From JBKCUI01 sp052161605 (lineage in GTDB: Bacteria; Planctomycetota; Planctomycetia; Pirellulales; Pirellulaceae), in assembly GCA_052161605.1 (NCBI GenBank), contig CP197409.1: a DNA stretch of 64,000 nt; one strand, 5' to 3'. This document shows, piece after piece, positions 28,024 through 37,451 of this stretch. The notes beneath the pieces were generated by a model. It worked only from the letters and a program-made list of their open reading frames with translations, was not told the DNA's origin and ran no database searches. Made by a program: the position numbers and the translations under genes. Numbering within the stretch: the stretch's first letter is position 1; each line of letters opens with the position of its first letter.

Positions 28024-28656
28024 ATGCGAAAACGAGTCGAGTTAAACCATCCTCTAGCCCACCATCACTTATCGATCCTAAGGGATAGAAATACGCCACC
28101 TCAGTTGTTTCGAGTGCAAATCCACCTGATTTCGATGCTCCTGGTGGCGGAGGCGACTCGAGATTTAACACTCAAAGAATGCCGGATCCAGACACCCATT
28201 GAGGAGACAGTTGGCCAAAAACTCTCGCAGAGGATATCAATTGTCCCGATTTTGCGTGCCGGGCTTGGGCTGGTCGACCCAATTCTCCAACTCTTGCCGG
28301 ATGCCGAGGTCTGGCATTTGGGGATGTATCGGGACGAAACCACCGCGCTGCCTGTCGAATACTATTGCAAGCTTCCCAAGGACGATCCGGCCGATGTTGG
28401 AATCGTTCTCGATCCGATGCTCGCGACAGGTGGCAGCATCCGCGTGGCTATCGCCGCTCTGAAACGGTGGGGTGTACCCGATATTCGTGTTTTGAGTGTC
28501 ATCGCTTCGGAGGATGGAATCGCCGCCTTGCACACGGAACATCCCGACGTTTCCGTTTTTGTCGCCACAGTTGACCCGGTCCTGAACGACAAGAAATTTA
28601 TTGTTCCAGGGCTCGGCGATGCTGGAGATCGAATGTTCAACACCCGGCATTCATGA
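28024..28656 (+). CDS. upp: Uracil phosphoribosyltransferase
   Basis: 210 aa from the ATG at 28024, the usual family length; an in-frame ATG at 27970 would add 18 residues. It makes UMP from uracil and PRPP for pyrimidine salvage. Seen: RVELNHPLAHHHLSILRD, RISIVPILRAGLGLVDPI, the PRPP loop in VLDPMLATGGSIRVAI, and the uracil-binding GLGDAGDR near the end. It appears to be a single gene with a terminator-like hairpin about 90 bases downstream. Confidence 0.9.
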   Translation: MRKRVELNHPLAHHHLSILRDRNTPPQLFRVQIHLISMLLVAEATRDLTLKECRIQTPIEETVGQKLSQRISIVPILRAGLGLVDPILQLLPDAEVWHLGMYRDETTALPVEYYCKLPKDDPADVGIVLDPMLATGGSIRVAIAALKRWGVPDIRVLSVIASEDGIAALHTEHPDVSVFVATVDPVLNDKKFIVPGLGDAGDRMFNTRHS

Positions 28657-28748
28657 GTTAAACCGCGCAGATTGCCACTTATAAATTCGTGTGATCTCAA
28701 TTAAATTAATGCGTTAGGTAGTAGCCGACTCCAGAAGAGGCTACACAC

Positions 28749-28770
28749 CGGAGGCAGCTCCTCCGTTTTG
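28749..28770 (+). terminator. Rho-independent-type terminator after upp
   Basis: CGGAGG and CCTCCG form a 6-bp GC-rich stem around CAGCT, followed at once by TTTTG on the plus strand. This is the best intrinsic-terminator candidate in the window. Confidence 0.6.
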
Positions 28771-28778
28771 TCCGTCTC

Positions 28779-28804
28779 GGGCTAAAGCCCTTCGGCTTTT
28801 AGGC
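28779..28804. repeat. Hairpin in the leader of the helicase gene
   Basis: AAAGCC and GGCTTT pair around CTTC, and the flanks (GGGCT on the left, TAGGCC on the right) extend the stem with a bulge. It lies about 65 bases before the helicase start, so it may sit in its 5' leader or stop transcription coming from upp. Confidence 0.5.
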
Positions 28805-28868
28805 CGAACGCGGGATTTTTGAGTCTTGCGATCCCCGCGTCTTGTTTGTTTGTCTGAAAAAGGTTTTT

Positions 28869-30464
28869 GTGATTAAGACTTTCTCTGAGCTCGCGCTCAT
28901 TCCGGAAATTGCTTCCGCACTTCGGAAAATGAACTATTCCGAACCCACTCCCATCCAAGCGGGAGCGATCCCTCCTTTGCTTGAGGGCAGAGATCTTCTC
29001 GGCTGCGCCCAGACGGGAACAGGAAAGACCGCGGCGTTCGGCATACCCCTCATTCAGTTGCTTCACAACTCGGGAGAAAGGCCAGTACCGAACCATCCCC
29101 TCGCATTGATCCTGGCCCCGACCAGAGAACTGGTTAGCCAAATTTCTGAGAATCTCGGCCTCATCGGTAAACAAACCAGGATCCGCCACACCATGATTTA
29201 TGGCGGCGTTGGTCAACGCCCGCAAATCGCTGCTCTCTCGCGAGGTGTACATATCTTGATCGCCACGCCAGGTCGTCTGCTGGATTTGGTCGGCCAAGGT
29301 TACTTGAACCTCACACAACTCAAGCACTTTGTCCTCGACGAAGCCGACCGTATGCTCGACCTGGGCTTTATGCCCGACATTCAGCGAATCGTGCGAATCC
29401 TGCCTCGCCAGCGGCAATCTATTTTCTTGTCTGCTACGATGCCACCTCCCATCGAAGCACTCGCAGCTACGCTGCTGCAAAAGCATGTGACCGTCATGGT
29501 AACGCCACCTGCGACCACGGCGGAAAAGGTCAAGCAACGAGTCATGCACATCGAGCGAAGCAACAAACGAAAGTTGCTCGATCTAATACTGACAGACCCT
29601 AAAGCGTCGCGAGTTTTGGTCTTTATGAAGACCAAGCACGGTGCAGACCGACTTTACAAATCGATGGCCCAGTGCGGACTATCCGCTGATGGAATTCACA
29701 GCGGTCGTTCGCAGAATGCTCGACAACGGGTCTTGAACGCGTTTCGCAACGGCGAGGTCAGGATCCTCATTTCCACAGACGTCGCAGCCCGGGGGATCGA
29801 TGTCGATAATGTTTCTCACGTCATCAATTACGACGTTCCTCACGACCCGGACAGCTACGTACACCGAATTGGTAGAACGGCCCGCGCGGGTGCCAGTGGC
29901 GAGAGTATCACGTTCTGCGATAGCGACGAATATACGTGGCTACAGGAGATTGAAAAGCTGATCGGGCAATCGATACCTGTCGATACCGATCATCCTTTCC
30001 ACGCACCTGATGTTGCGGATGAGGAGATACAATTCTTCACTCGCAAGCAGACTCGCCCAACCTCGGGCCGCGGGAAAGGGGCAAAATCCAAGTTCGACTC
30101 TGGCACACCGAAACGGGGTGAGGGAGCGAAGAGGTCGACTAAGTCGAAGCGGAGTCCCCGTGAACAAGCTGGAAAAGGCGCACAAATAGCGGCACAAATA
30201 GCGACGGACGGTGCAGCAAGTGCAACGACCAAATCGGCAGACGCTCAGAAGTCAGGAGCACGCAAGTTTGTTGCAACCCGCACCGAGTCGGGCGCAACGA
30301 ACGAGCGGCGAGCAAGCTATGAAGGGCGCGAGGAACGAGGGCCAGCTAGAAAAAAGAAAAAGCCTTCGGTCAAGAGGCGTCGTTCGCTTAGCGGAAAAGT
30401 GAAGAAGATCAAACTCATGGACGCGCCACGGAAACCATCCAAGTTCAGTTCCAAACGCCGCTAG
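28869..30464 (+). CDS. DEAD-box ATP-dependent RNA helicase (RhlE-like)
   Basis: 531 aa from a GTG at 28869 with AAAAAGG 5 bases before it; the longer TTG start at 28842 adds nine residues without family likeness. Motifs in order: the Q motif (TPIQAGAIPPL), AQTGTGKT, PTRELVSQI, GGVGQ, TPGRLLDL, VLDEADRMLDLGF, LSATMPP, VFMKTKHGAD, STDVAARGIDVDNVSHVINYD and HRIGRTARAG. The core ends near residue 375. A Lys/Arg-rich tail of about 140 residues follows, probably giving non-specific RNA binding. The family remodels structured RNA in ribosome assembly or decay, often in the cold. The leader hairpin hints at RNA-level regulation, which is inference. Confidence 0.92.
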   Translation: MIKTFSELALIPEIASALRKMNYSEPTPIQAGAIPPLLEGRDLLGCAQTGTGKTAAFGIPLIQLLHNSGERPVPNHPLALILAPTRELVSQISENLGLIGKQTRIRHTMIYGGVGQRPQIAALSRGVHILIATPGRLLDLVGQGYLNLTQLKHFVLDEADRMLDLGFMPDIQRIVRILPRQRQSIFLSATMPPPIEALAATLLQKHVTVMVTPPATTAEKVKQRVMHIERSNKRKLLDLILTDPKASRVLVFMKTKHGADRLYKSMAQCGLSADGIHSGRSQNARQRVLNAFRNGEVRILISTDVAARGIDVDNVSHVINYDVPHDPDSYVHRIGRTARAGASGESITFCDSDEYTWLQEIEKLIGQSIPVDTDHPFHAPDVADEEIQFFTRKQTRPTSGRGKGAKSKFDSGTPKRGEGAKRSTKSKRSPREQAGKGAQIAAQIATDGAASATTKSADAQKSGARKFVATRTESGATNERRASYEGREERGPARKKKKPSVKRRRSLSGKVKKIKLMDAPRKPSKFSSKRR

Positions 30465-30679
30465 ACGAGCAAGAATCTCGCTTGGGAACCAATATCGGTA
30501 AACCGCTTGGACATCTGGATTGCACATCAAACACCATTGCTGCACAAAACCCATTCGTAATGCTGAGTAACACCAGAACGCTGGATACCATGCGATTCTG
30601 CTCATGGAGCTGCCCAAAAAACTTCGATAATGGTTAGAACAGGGGTTCGTCGATACTTGAGCAATGGAGTTTTGGTAGC

Positions 30680-31093
30680 ATGGGAAATTTTGAAACAATT
30701 CGCATCCTCGTTGTGGACGATGACGAAGCACAACTGTCGCTAATCAGTCGCTGGCTGCAGAAATTAATGGATGAGAGCATCGAGGTAATCGCGACTGCAA
30801 ATGTCAATGAGGCCATTGGCCGTGCTGTTGCGGGTGAGATTGACATTTGCCTAACCGATCTAGATATGCCCGAAAGCAATGGAATTAAGCTGTTAAAAGC
30901 AATCAAGGATGCGAACCCCTTGACGCCGGTGATTTTGATGACGGCGGTTTCAAGCCGGAATGCTCTCGAATCTTCGCTTGCTTTCGGGGCCGCGGATTAC
31001 TTTTTGAAGCCTCTCAGTTGGCAAGATCTACTTAATTCGGTCAAGTTCCAGATTGCACGACTTAGACGATACAAGCTGGACTTTCCTACATGA
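30680..31093 (+). CDS. Stand-alone response-regulator receiver domain
   Basis: 137 aa, a single CheY-like receiver with no output domain. Seen: the acidic pocket LVVDDDE, the phosphoacceptor aspartate in CLTDLDMPESNG, the conserved threonine in ILMTAV and the lysine in FLKPLSW. It could act by protein contact or as a phosphate carrier. The HPt protein and hybrid kinase lie next to it on the opposite strand, so it is a plausible end point of that phosphorelay. Confidence 0.88.
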   Translation: MGNFETIRILVVDDDEAQLSLISRWLQKLMDESIEVIATANVNEAIGRAVAGEIDICLTDLDMPESNGIKLLKAIKDANPLTPVILMTAVSSRNALESSLAFGAADYFLKPLSWQDLLNSVKFQIARLRRYKLDFPT

Positions 31094-31119
31094 GATGATG
31101 ATCCTGCATCATCTCATGT
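31088..31119. terminator. 13-bp perfect hairpin between convergent signalling genes
   Basis: ACATGAGATGATG and CATCATCTCATGT pair perfectly around ATCCTG. The receiver gene's stop codon lies inside the left arm. The HPt gene ends 67 bases further on from the other side, so the structure can serve both transcripts. Confidence 0.65.
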
Positions 31120-31185
31120 GAACGCCCATTTTTCTAAATCTCATTCAGTACAGACGGACGCTGCAGCGCCATACAATTGACTTGC

Positions 31186-31521
31186 TCAACCGGCCGTCGG
31201 GGCGGGATCTGTCGTGACCAGTGAAAGCAAATCTGCGAATCGTAAGATTTGCTCACGAAGTTCGCTTAACTCGACACCGGCTCGCAGTTGTTCCTCCAAA
31301 GCGCGGGCCGCATCTGTCAGGCTCGGAAAGCCATAGCCCCCACAGGCTCCTTTTAGCTGATGGATGATCCGGGTCAATCTCTCTAGGTCTCGATTCTCCA
31401 AGCAATCTGTCAAAGATTGTTGGCGGTAAGGAAGACTGTGCACAAACTCGCGAAGCAAGTCGGTGAAGTCTTCGTCCGTTGCAAATAGTGAATGGATCTT
31501 GTATTCGTTCGATTTATTCAT
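31186..31521 (-). CDS. Histidine phosphotransfer (HPt) protein
   Basis: 111 aa, one HPt four-helix domain. The phosphorylatable histidine sits in IIHQLKGACGGYGF, matching the HxLKGxxxxxG pattern. It would shuttle phosphate between the receiver of the hybrid kinase and a response regulator. It lies 90 bases downstream of the hybrid kinase on the same strand, so the two are probably co-transcribed. Confidence 0.87.
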   Translation of the reverse strand: MNKSNEYKIHSLFATDEDFTDLLREFVHSLPYRQQSLTDCLENRDLERLTRIIHQLKGACGGYGFPSLTDAARALEEQLRAGVELSELREQILRFADLLSLVTTDPAPTAG

Positions 31522-31611
31522 TTCTCAATTTCCCTTATGACGGAATGAAAGCCACTAAAATTTATCGATACGCGGGCGATCAAAATGTCCGGGCATTGGA
31601 AGATGGCTCGT

Positions 31612-34600
31612 TCAAATGGACGAGCGTAAAGCATCACTTACTCCTCCGAGTCCATCAACAATGACTCCCCGGCTGTGGCGCTTTGCCCAGCGCGAGCAAG
31701 TCTCGACTAGCTGCTGACGATCTATAGGCTTGCTCACGTGTTCGTCACAGCCGGCTTCGATACACATCGCAGCATCGCTAGCCATAGCATTCGCCGTGAG
31801 GGCTAGGATCGGTAATTGACAACCTTTGGCACGCAAAAGTCTGGCTGCAGAATAGCCATCCATTTCAGGCATCTGCATATCAGTTAGGATCAAATCAAAA
31901 CGGTTCGGACTCATAAGCGCTCCTTCAATAGTTCCATCGACCGTTAGTGCCTGTATCGCCTCTTTGCCATTGGGAACAACCGTCACGTCAGCCCCCGCTT
32001 TTCGCAGGTGAAAGGTTATGAGCTTTTGATTGTCGATTCCGTCTTCAGCAAGTAGGATCTTTACGCCAAAGAGGGGAGTGTCCTGGGGCGAAACCGAGCC
32101 AGAATCGTTATTCGCAGAACTTTGTCGAATCGATGCACTATCGTAAGGAATAACTATTTCCTTCAAAGGAAGTGTGAATTGGAATTCACTCCCTTTTCCA
32201 TATGTGCTGCGGGCAGTTAAATCGCCTCCTAACATCAAAGCTAGCCGTTTGCTTATCTGCAGCCCGAGTCCACTGCCACCGAATCGACGTGTCATAGTCG
32301 CATCCGCTTGATAAAATGCAGAGAAGAGTCTTTCCAATTGATCTGGAGTCATTCCAATACCAGTGTCGCGTACAACGAATTCCATCTGAAGATTCGGAGA
32401 GGAGGAGGTGTTTACTTCGAGCACCACTTCTCCTTGTTCAGTGAATTTAATTGCATTACCGAGAAGGTTCATCAGAATCTGTCGAATGCGTGTTGGGTCA
32501 CTTTGGATGGCCCTCGGTATCGAGGGGTGGATGTGAACTCGAAGATCAATTCGCCGGTCCAATGCCTTTACCTTCATCAGTGCGATTACCTCTTTGATGA
32601 TCTGCTCAGGGTTGGTAACAATGGATTCGACCTCCATTTTGTCTGCTTCGATCTTAGAGATGTCGAGAATATCATTAATAATGGAGAGCAAATGCTCTCC
32701 ATTCCTTTTGATCGTATTTACGTACTCGATGCAATGAGTAGGCTTGTTGGGACTGGCAATTTCGTCAGCTAGTAAGTCTGCATATCCTAATATAGCTGTC
32801 ATGGGTGTTCTGATCTCATGGCTCATATTTGCAAGAAACTGACTTTTCGCATCACTAGCAGCTTGAGCCTGCACCTTTGCGTTCTTCAAGGCTGTTATGT
32901 CGGTTCTAATAGCAAAGTAGCCTCGTATCTTTCCTTCGTGACTCAATAGCGGAGCAATCGTAGTAGCAACCCAATAGAGACGCCCATCTTTGGTTTTATT
33001 GCATATCTCCCCATGCCACGATTGCTTATTGGCAACCAGTTTAAAGACATTCCTCCAAAATTGTTTCGAATGCGTTCCTGAGTTTAGAATTCGATGGTTT
33101 TGGTTGATGAGTTCATTTCTAGAATATCCACTTATCTCGCAAAACTGATCATTTGCATAGAGAATTCGACCTGTCATATCGGTCTCCGCTACAATGGCGT
33201 GACGATCGACAATGGAACGATACATGTCTAGGTATCGCAAGGTTTCTTTCCGATCTGAAATGTCACGGACACTTGCTAGAAGAACAGGTTCGCCATCAAG
33301 CTCTAGCTTCGACACTAGTATCTCGGCAGGGAAGATTGTCCCGTCGACTCTCTCAAGATTCCATTCGAAACAGATATTTTGTGCTTCATGTGTTTGGGCG
33401 GGTGGCTCCGACTCTGGCGACTCCTGCGACTTGACTGTGTCCAGCCAGTCTGGATTTGCACTGTAAGCGTTTATATTCAATGAGCGTGTTGTCGACGACA
33501 TTCCAGACAATTCGAAAGAGTATAAGAGAGCTTTGAATTTCCATAGATATGCGAGTTGATCTTTTGAAGAGATACCGAATATCCCAAGTGCCTTTTTATT
33601 GCAATCCAAAAAGTTCCCCTCGCTTAGAAGTAGGATTGCATCACTGCTTCCATCGAACACTGCCTGAACACGACTCGCATACGCTTGGGCTTTTCTTTCA
33701 GAGTCGACTCTATCAGTAATGTCTTCTGTGGAAACCACGGCATTGATTTTACCATCCCTCGTGCATGCCGTTGCAACCGATCGAAGCCATCGCTTGTTTT
33801 TCTGCGGGCAGTAAGGATACTCAATTTCGAAGCAGGGTATTTTGCCATTTAGTACCTGCTTGAAGCCTGAAATGACTTCTTTGCATGTAGATGGGGTCAA
33901 CAGATCTGAGGAGTCAAGGATTCGGAACAGATTCGGATTGTCCATATCTGTAGGAAGATAGGACATCAGCGACATTTGAAACTCAATCCACCTTTTGTTT
34001 GCCTTGATGACATGCCCTTGTTGATCAATGATAGCCACCTTTGAGGTGAGAGCATCTAACGTCGATAATAAGACATCTTGCTCTTCGCGAATCTTTGACT
34101 CAATTTTTTTAAGTTCACTTATGTCTGTCTCCACCGCCATGAAGCCGACTACATTGCCCGTTTGGTCATTCAGCGTTTGTAGATTGATTTCGAGCCAATA
34201 TTCACGCCCCGATTTGGCACGATTTTGAAGCTGGCAATTGATGGAAGTGCGTGAGCGAATCGCTCGGCGTATCTTGTCTATAATCGCTGGATCGGTCTTC
34301 TCGTACTGCAATAGATCTCCTGGTTTTTTCCCGATTGCTTCCTCAAAAGTGTAATCCGTGATCCGCGTGAATCCGGCATTCACCCATTCGATACGTCCAT
34401 CGATATCAGTGATGATAACCGCATTGCTCGTCCGTTCCGCTATAACTGCCAATCGATGTTTCTCAGTCGTAATTCGTGAGAGCTCTTTGGATTTTGTTCG
34501 GACATCATAGATTACAAACTGAGTCAGGATGATCAGGCACCCTATAAATATGATGCCGAATGAAACGAATGTCACTCTTTGGAGCTTTTGGGAGCTTTCA

Positions 34601-35160
34601 ACAAACAGCTGCCTGGTTCGGCCGACAATCTCGCCTATCTTTTGTGAGAATTGCTCTGTCTTGTTGCTGAGCCCTATTTGGCGTTCCACGTGATTTTGAA
34701 AGGGATCGCCACGCTTTGAGAAATGGGTTTCAATGGAATCAAGGATCTCGTCGCGGAGTTGTGAGGAGGTCTTCAACGAGGTTGCAAGCGGGTTGCTCTT
34801 ATGCGATGAGAACTCCAAAAGTCTATTATTGAGTAACTCTCCTTCGACTCGGATTCGTTCTACTTTTTCGCTTAGCTCGATTGATGGAATGGCGTTGTCT
34901 ATCGAATCTTCGGTTTCGATACCAACCAGTACTGCGATTTGAAACACCTGAGAGCGTTGGCGTTCGGCAAGATTAACCGTTTCTGCAAGGTCGATATTGT
35001 TTTCCGATGCGTGATACGCAAAGTACTCTAAGGCTAGGACAGAAAATCCGATTAGAAAGAAAACTACAAAAAAAGAACGGTTCAGATTCGAGACGGATTC
35101 GACGAACCTGGATTGGATTTCTGCAAAGGTAGGGCCTCTTTCGAGCCAGGCATCGGCCAT
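31612..35160 (-). CDS. Membrane hybrid sensor histidine kinase with four PAS domains and a receiver
   Basis: 1182 aa. A membrane helix (about 29-50) and a second (about 197-218) flank a periplasmic helical sensor domain of about 145 residues. Four PAS domains follow: about 235-350 (ITDIDGRIEWVNAGFTRIT), 365-480, 490-640 and 645-765 (GRILYANDQFCEISGYSRNE). Then come HisKA with the histidine in ANMSHEIRTPM, HATPase with GNAIKFTEQG, RDTGIGM and GGSGLGLQISKRL, and a C-terminal receiver with DLILTDMQMPEMDG and SKPID. It senses an external or membrane signal and should pass phosphate from His to its own Asp, then to the HPt protein. The ligand is unknown. Confidence 0.92.
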   Translation of the reverse strand: MADAWLERGPTFAEIQSRFVESVSNLNRSFFVVFFLIGFSVLALEYFAYHASENNIDLAETVNLAERQRSQVFQIAVLVGIETEDSIDNAIPSIELSEKVERIRVEGELLNNRLLEFSSHKSNPLATSLKTSSQLRDEILDSIETHFSKRGDPFQNHVERQIGLSNKTEQFSQKIGEIVGRTRQLFVESSQKLQRVTFVSFGIIFIGCLIILTQFVIYDVRTKSKELSRITTEKHRLAVIAERTSNAVIITDIDGRIEWVNAGFTRITDYTFEEAIGKKPGDLLQYEKTDPAIIDKIRRAIRSRTSINCQLQNRAKSGREYWLEINLQTLNDQTGNVVGFMAVETDISELKKIESKIREEQDVLLSTLDALTSKVAIIDQQGHVIKANKRWIEFQMSLMSYLPTDMDNPNLFRILDSSDLLTPSTCKEVISGFKQVLNGKIPCFEIEYPYCPQKNKRWLRSVATACTRDGKINAVVSTEDITDRVDSERKAQAYASRVQAVFDGSSDAILLLSEGNFLDCNKKALGIFGISSKDQLAYLWKFKALLYSFELSGMSSTTRSLNINAYSANPDWLDTVKSQESPESEPPAQTHEAQNICFEWNLERVDGTIFPAEILVSKLELDGEPVLLASVRDISDRKETLRYLDMYRSIVDRHAIVAETDMTGRILYANDQFCEISGYSRNELINQNHRILNSGTHSKQFWRNVFKLVANKQSWHGEICNKTKDGRLYWVATTIAPLLSHEGKIRGYFAIRTDITALKNAKVQAQAASDAKSQFLANMSHEIRTPMTAILGYADLLADEIASPNKPTHCIEYVNTIKRNGEHLLSIINDILDISKIEADKMEVESIVTNPEQIIKEVIALMKVKALDRRIDLRVHIHPSIPRAIQSDPTRIRQILMNLLGNAIKFTEQGEVVLEVNTSSSPNLQMEFVVRDTGIGMTPDQLERLFSAFYQADATMTRRFGGSGLGLQISKRLALMLGGDLTARSTYGKGSEFQFTLPLKEIVIPYDSASIRQSSANNDSGSVSPQDTPLFGVKILLAEDGIDNQKLITFHLRKAGADVTVVPNGKEAIQALTVDGTIEGALMSPNRFDLILTDMQMPEMDGYSAARLLRAKGCQLPILALTANAMASDAAMCIEAGCDEHVSKPIDRQQLVETCSRWAKRHSRGVIVDGLGGVSDALRSSI

Positions 35161-35604
35161 TTAGCTTTTCGACTCCCATTGGTACCATAACGACTCAGAC
35201 GCGACGATTCACTTTTTCTCTGGCGAAGGGGGCAAACTTCGTTACGATGGAGCATCGGCTGTGAATCTTCGCAATCAGTCCATTTATCGCAGCGAGCCCC
35301 GTTTTTGCATTCTTTGCACAGCCACCTTGGCATGTAATGAAAAAGTTTGATCTTCTCCAGCCAATTCGGCTAGCCAAACCAAATCAGCTAGGCGGGATAT
35401 CCAGAAGAATCGAGCACCAACCCGAGAGACGATGTGCAAAAAGGGAACTAATTCTAAAGTGCTGGGATGCGACCTACTTACAACCTTACCTTTTTGCAAG
35501 CTAAGGAATATCGGTTTGAGCCCAATATCGATTGGCCAGGATGGTTTGCATCGAACGTTCATGCGTTAGAATATCGGTTCCATTAACCCAGTAAGGCTCC
35601 AGGA
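35161..35604. other. Divergent upstream region with a doubtful small ORF
   Basis: About 440 bases between the kinase and the YCF48-like gene. A minus-strand frame (35082-35333, 83 codons) begins MPRWLCKECKNGARC and is cysteine-rich at first, but it lacks a ribosome site and overlaps the kinase start in another frame. I consider it unproven. There are no other elements. Confidence 0.3.
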
Positions 35605-36696
35605 ATGCACGGACAGCAACTTCGTTTTTTCAACCGTCACGGACAGAGTAGAGCTGCGATTTTCTTCGCGGTCTTTCTGGGTCTGCTACCATTTTTTCCA
35701 ATGGGAATACATGCCCAGGAATGGCAAATTACCCAACATGCTCCTGAATCAAGTTTGCGAGGGATCGTACCCATAAACGACAATATCGCATGGGCATGTG
35801 GAAGTATGGGCACAGTGCTGCGGCTTTCCGATCGAGGGGCTAAAGCCACTATTCGCAAAGTGCCGGGGTTAGAACAAAGCGATTTCCGATCTATTTTTGC
35901 TTGGGATGCCTCACGATGTATTGTGGCAACTGCGGGCAAACCCGCTTGTATCGCGAAAACAGTTGACGGAGGGGTTACATGGAGAATCGTCTTTCGCAGC
36001 AACCTTTCCGAGACGTTCATCAACGGAATGAAGTTCATTGATAATCAACGAGGCATAGCCTTTGGTGATCCCATCCAAGATCGCTTGGAGATCTTCATCA
36101 CGGTCGACGAAGGCTCCACCTGGATCGAGTTGCCACCCGATCGTTGTCCCATCGTGGAACCGGGAGAGGCGGGCTTTGCTGCGAGCAACAGCAGCATTGC
36201 AATCTACGATGAACGGGTCTGGATTGGTTTGGGAGGGAGAAATGGTATGGCTAGGGTACTACATTGTGCTATTTCAGATTTTCGATTTGGTAACTCTAAC
36301 GAATGGAATTGGGAATCGATTGAAGTTGCTCCGATTAGGAGCGGTCCGTCGAGTGGAATTTTTTCTATCGCTCTGACTGACAATATCAGCTGGACGGTCG
36401 GTGGGAATCACCAACAAACCAACGGTCGCGACATGATTGCGGCCTTCAGTACGGATCGTGGTATCACATGGAAGAAGCCAACGTCATTGCCGCTGGGATT
36501 CCGCTCCAGCGTGGCATCGATTCCCAATCGACGTACTTGGATTGCGGTTGGCCCATCTGGAACCGACATCTCCAGGGATGGTCGTACATGGGAAGCGTTG
36601 AACAGTACTGGGTTTCACAGCGTCGTGACCACAAGTGCTGGTGCTATTTGGGCGTGTGGATCTGAAGGCAGAATTGGTCGCTTATCTCTGCCCTAG
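35605..36696 (+). CDS. Secreted YCF48/BNR-like beta-propeller protein
   Basis: 363 aa. The signal peptide spans about residues 15-37 (IFFAVFLGLLPFFPMGIHAQ). The mature part is a chain of BNR/YCF48-type blades (NIAWACGSMGTVLRLSD, KTVDGGVTWRIVF, ITVDEGSTWIELP, STDRGITWKKP, SRDGRTWEAL, GAIWACGSEGRIGRLS). In photosynthetic organisms YCF48 helps photosystem II assembly; planctomycete relatives are secreted and unassigned. A binding or scaffold role outside the cytoplasm is inferred. The amino-acid-kinase gene follows 95 bases later and could be co-transcribed, though the two products share no obvious task. Confidence 0.72.
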   Translation: MHGQQLRFFNRHGQSRAAIFFAVFLGLLPFFPMGIHAQEWQITQHAPESSLRGIVPINDNIAWACGSMGTVLRLSDRGAKATIRKVPGLEQSDFRSIFAWDASRCIVATAGKPACIAKTVDGGVTWRIVFRSNLSETFINGMKFIDNQRGIAFGDPIQDRLEIFITVDEGSTWIELPPDRCPIVEPGEAGFAASNSSIAIYDERVWIGLGGRNGMARVLHCAISDFRFGNSNEWNWESIEVAPIRSGPSSGIFSIALTDNISWTVGGNHQQTNGRDMIAAFSTDRGITWKKPTSLPLGFRSSVASIPNRRTWIAVGPSGTDISRDGRTWEALNSTGFHSVVTTSAGAIWACGSEGRIGRLSLP

Positions 36697-36791
36697 CTCG
36701 TGTCCGAAAAAAGGATAATTGTCTCGCCGGTCCAAAATGAACGGCTCAAAAAATCTGTATCTGCAACGGCTAACCTAGAGAAAGGAGTGCG

Positions 36792-37451
36792 GTGACAAGG
36801 GCTCGTTTGGTAATCAAGTTAGGTGGGTCAATTCTCTACTCGCAGCCAAATTGGCCACGAATGCTTCGACGGCTCATTGCGCAGCACGATTCGGCTGCGA
36901 TCTCGCTGTTGGTCGGTGGTGGCGATATCGTGGAGGGAGTGCGATCGTTACACAAAGTCTACCCAAACTTGGACCAAGCCGCACTGCATTGGCACTGTGT
37001 AAACCTATTGAATACAACCTGCGAAATCGCTGCACAGTTGTTACCCGTCGATGGCGTCGTTCAAAGTTACGAGGATTTCGGAAGGTGGACCGGGGAGTCC
37101 CGTCCACTCACACGATGGGTCAAGGCTTCTTCCTTTTACTCTCCTGCAAACCTTGAAGATACGATTCCTCAACTACGTCTGGCGACTGATTGGAGCACAA
37201 CCACTGATGCCCTGGCTGTATTGCTGGGAATCAAATGGCATGCTTCTCATGTTCTACTTCTCAAGAGTTGTGATGTGGACCAAGCGTGGAGTCTCGAGCA
37301 AGCTGCCGCGCTGGGGGTTATCGATTCCGAAACGCCTCGCATTGCTAAGCACTTCACGACTGGTTCGATTTCTCTAATCCCCTTTTTCGAGCCCGCACCA
37401 CACCTCCCCAACGTAGTGGATCTCGTTAAGGAACCCCCACTCACCCAATAA
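36792..37451 (+). CDS. Amino-acid-kinase-fold protein, possibly MfnE-like (tetrahydromethanopterin pathway)
   Basis: 219 aa from a GTG start. The amino-acid-kinase fold shows in VIKLGGSIL, SLLVGGGDIVEGV, DWSTTTDALAVLLG and HVLLLKSCDVDQ. It is shorter than glutamate 5-kinase or aspartokinase and lacks the UMP-kinase features of the pyrH product at 22226. Short proteins of this type include MfnE, which acts in building the aminomethylfuran part of methanofuran. Planctomycetes carry H4MPT-linked C1 genes, so this is plausible. No other C1 gene is in the window, so the assignment rests on size and fold. Its last 11 bases overlap the end of the convergent amidase gene. Confidence 0.5.
   Translation: MTRARLVIKLGGSILYSQPNWPRMLRRLIAQHDSAAISLLVGGGDIVEGVRSLHKVYPNLDQAALHWHCVNLLNTTCEIAAQLLPVDGVVQSYEDFGRWTGESRPLTRWVKASSFYSPANLEDTIPQLRLATDWSTTTDALAVLLGIKWHASHVLLLKSCDVDQAWSLEQAAALGVIDSETPRIAKHFTTGSISLIPFFEPAPHLPNVVDLVKEPPLTQ

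Noticed and set aside
30252..30731. 159-codon minus-strand open frame
   Set aside because: Antisense to the helicase tail and the receiver gene start; composition mirrors the Lys/Arg-rich tail.
35082..35333. Cysteine-rich 83-codon minus-strand frame (MPRWLCKECKNGARC)
   Set aside because: Attractive C-x2-C start, but no ribosome site, and it overlaps the kinase start in another frame; kept only as a doubtful possibility.
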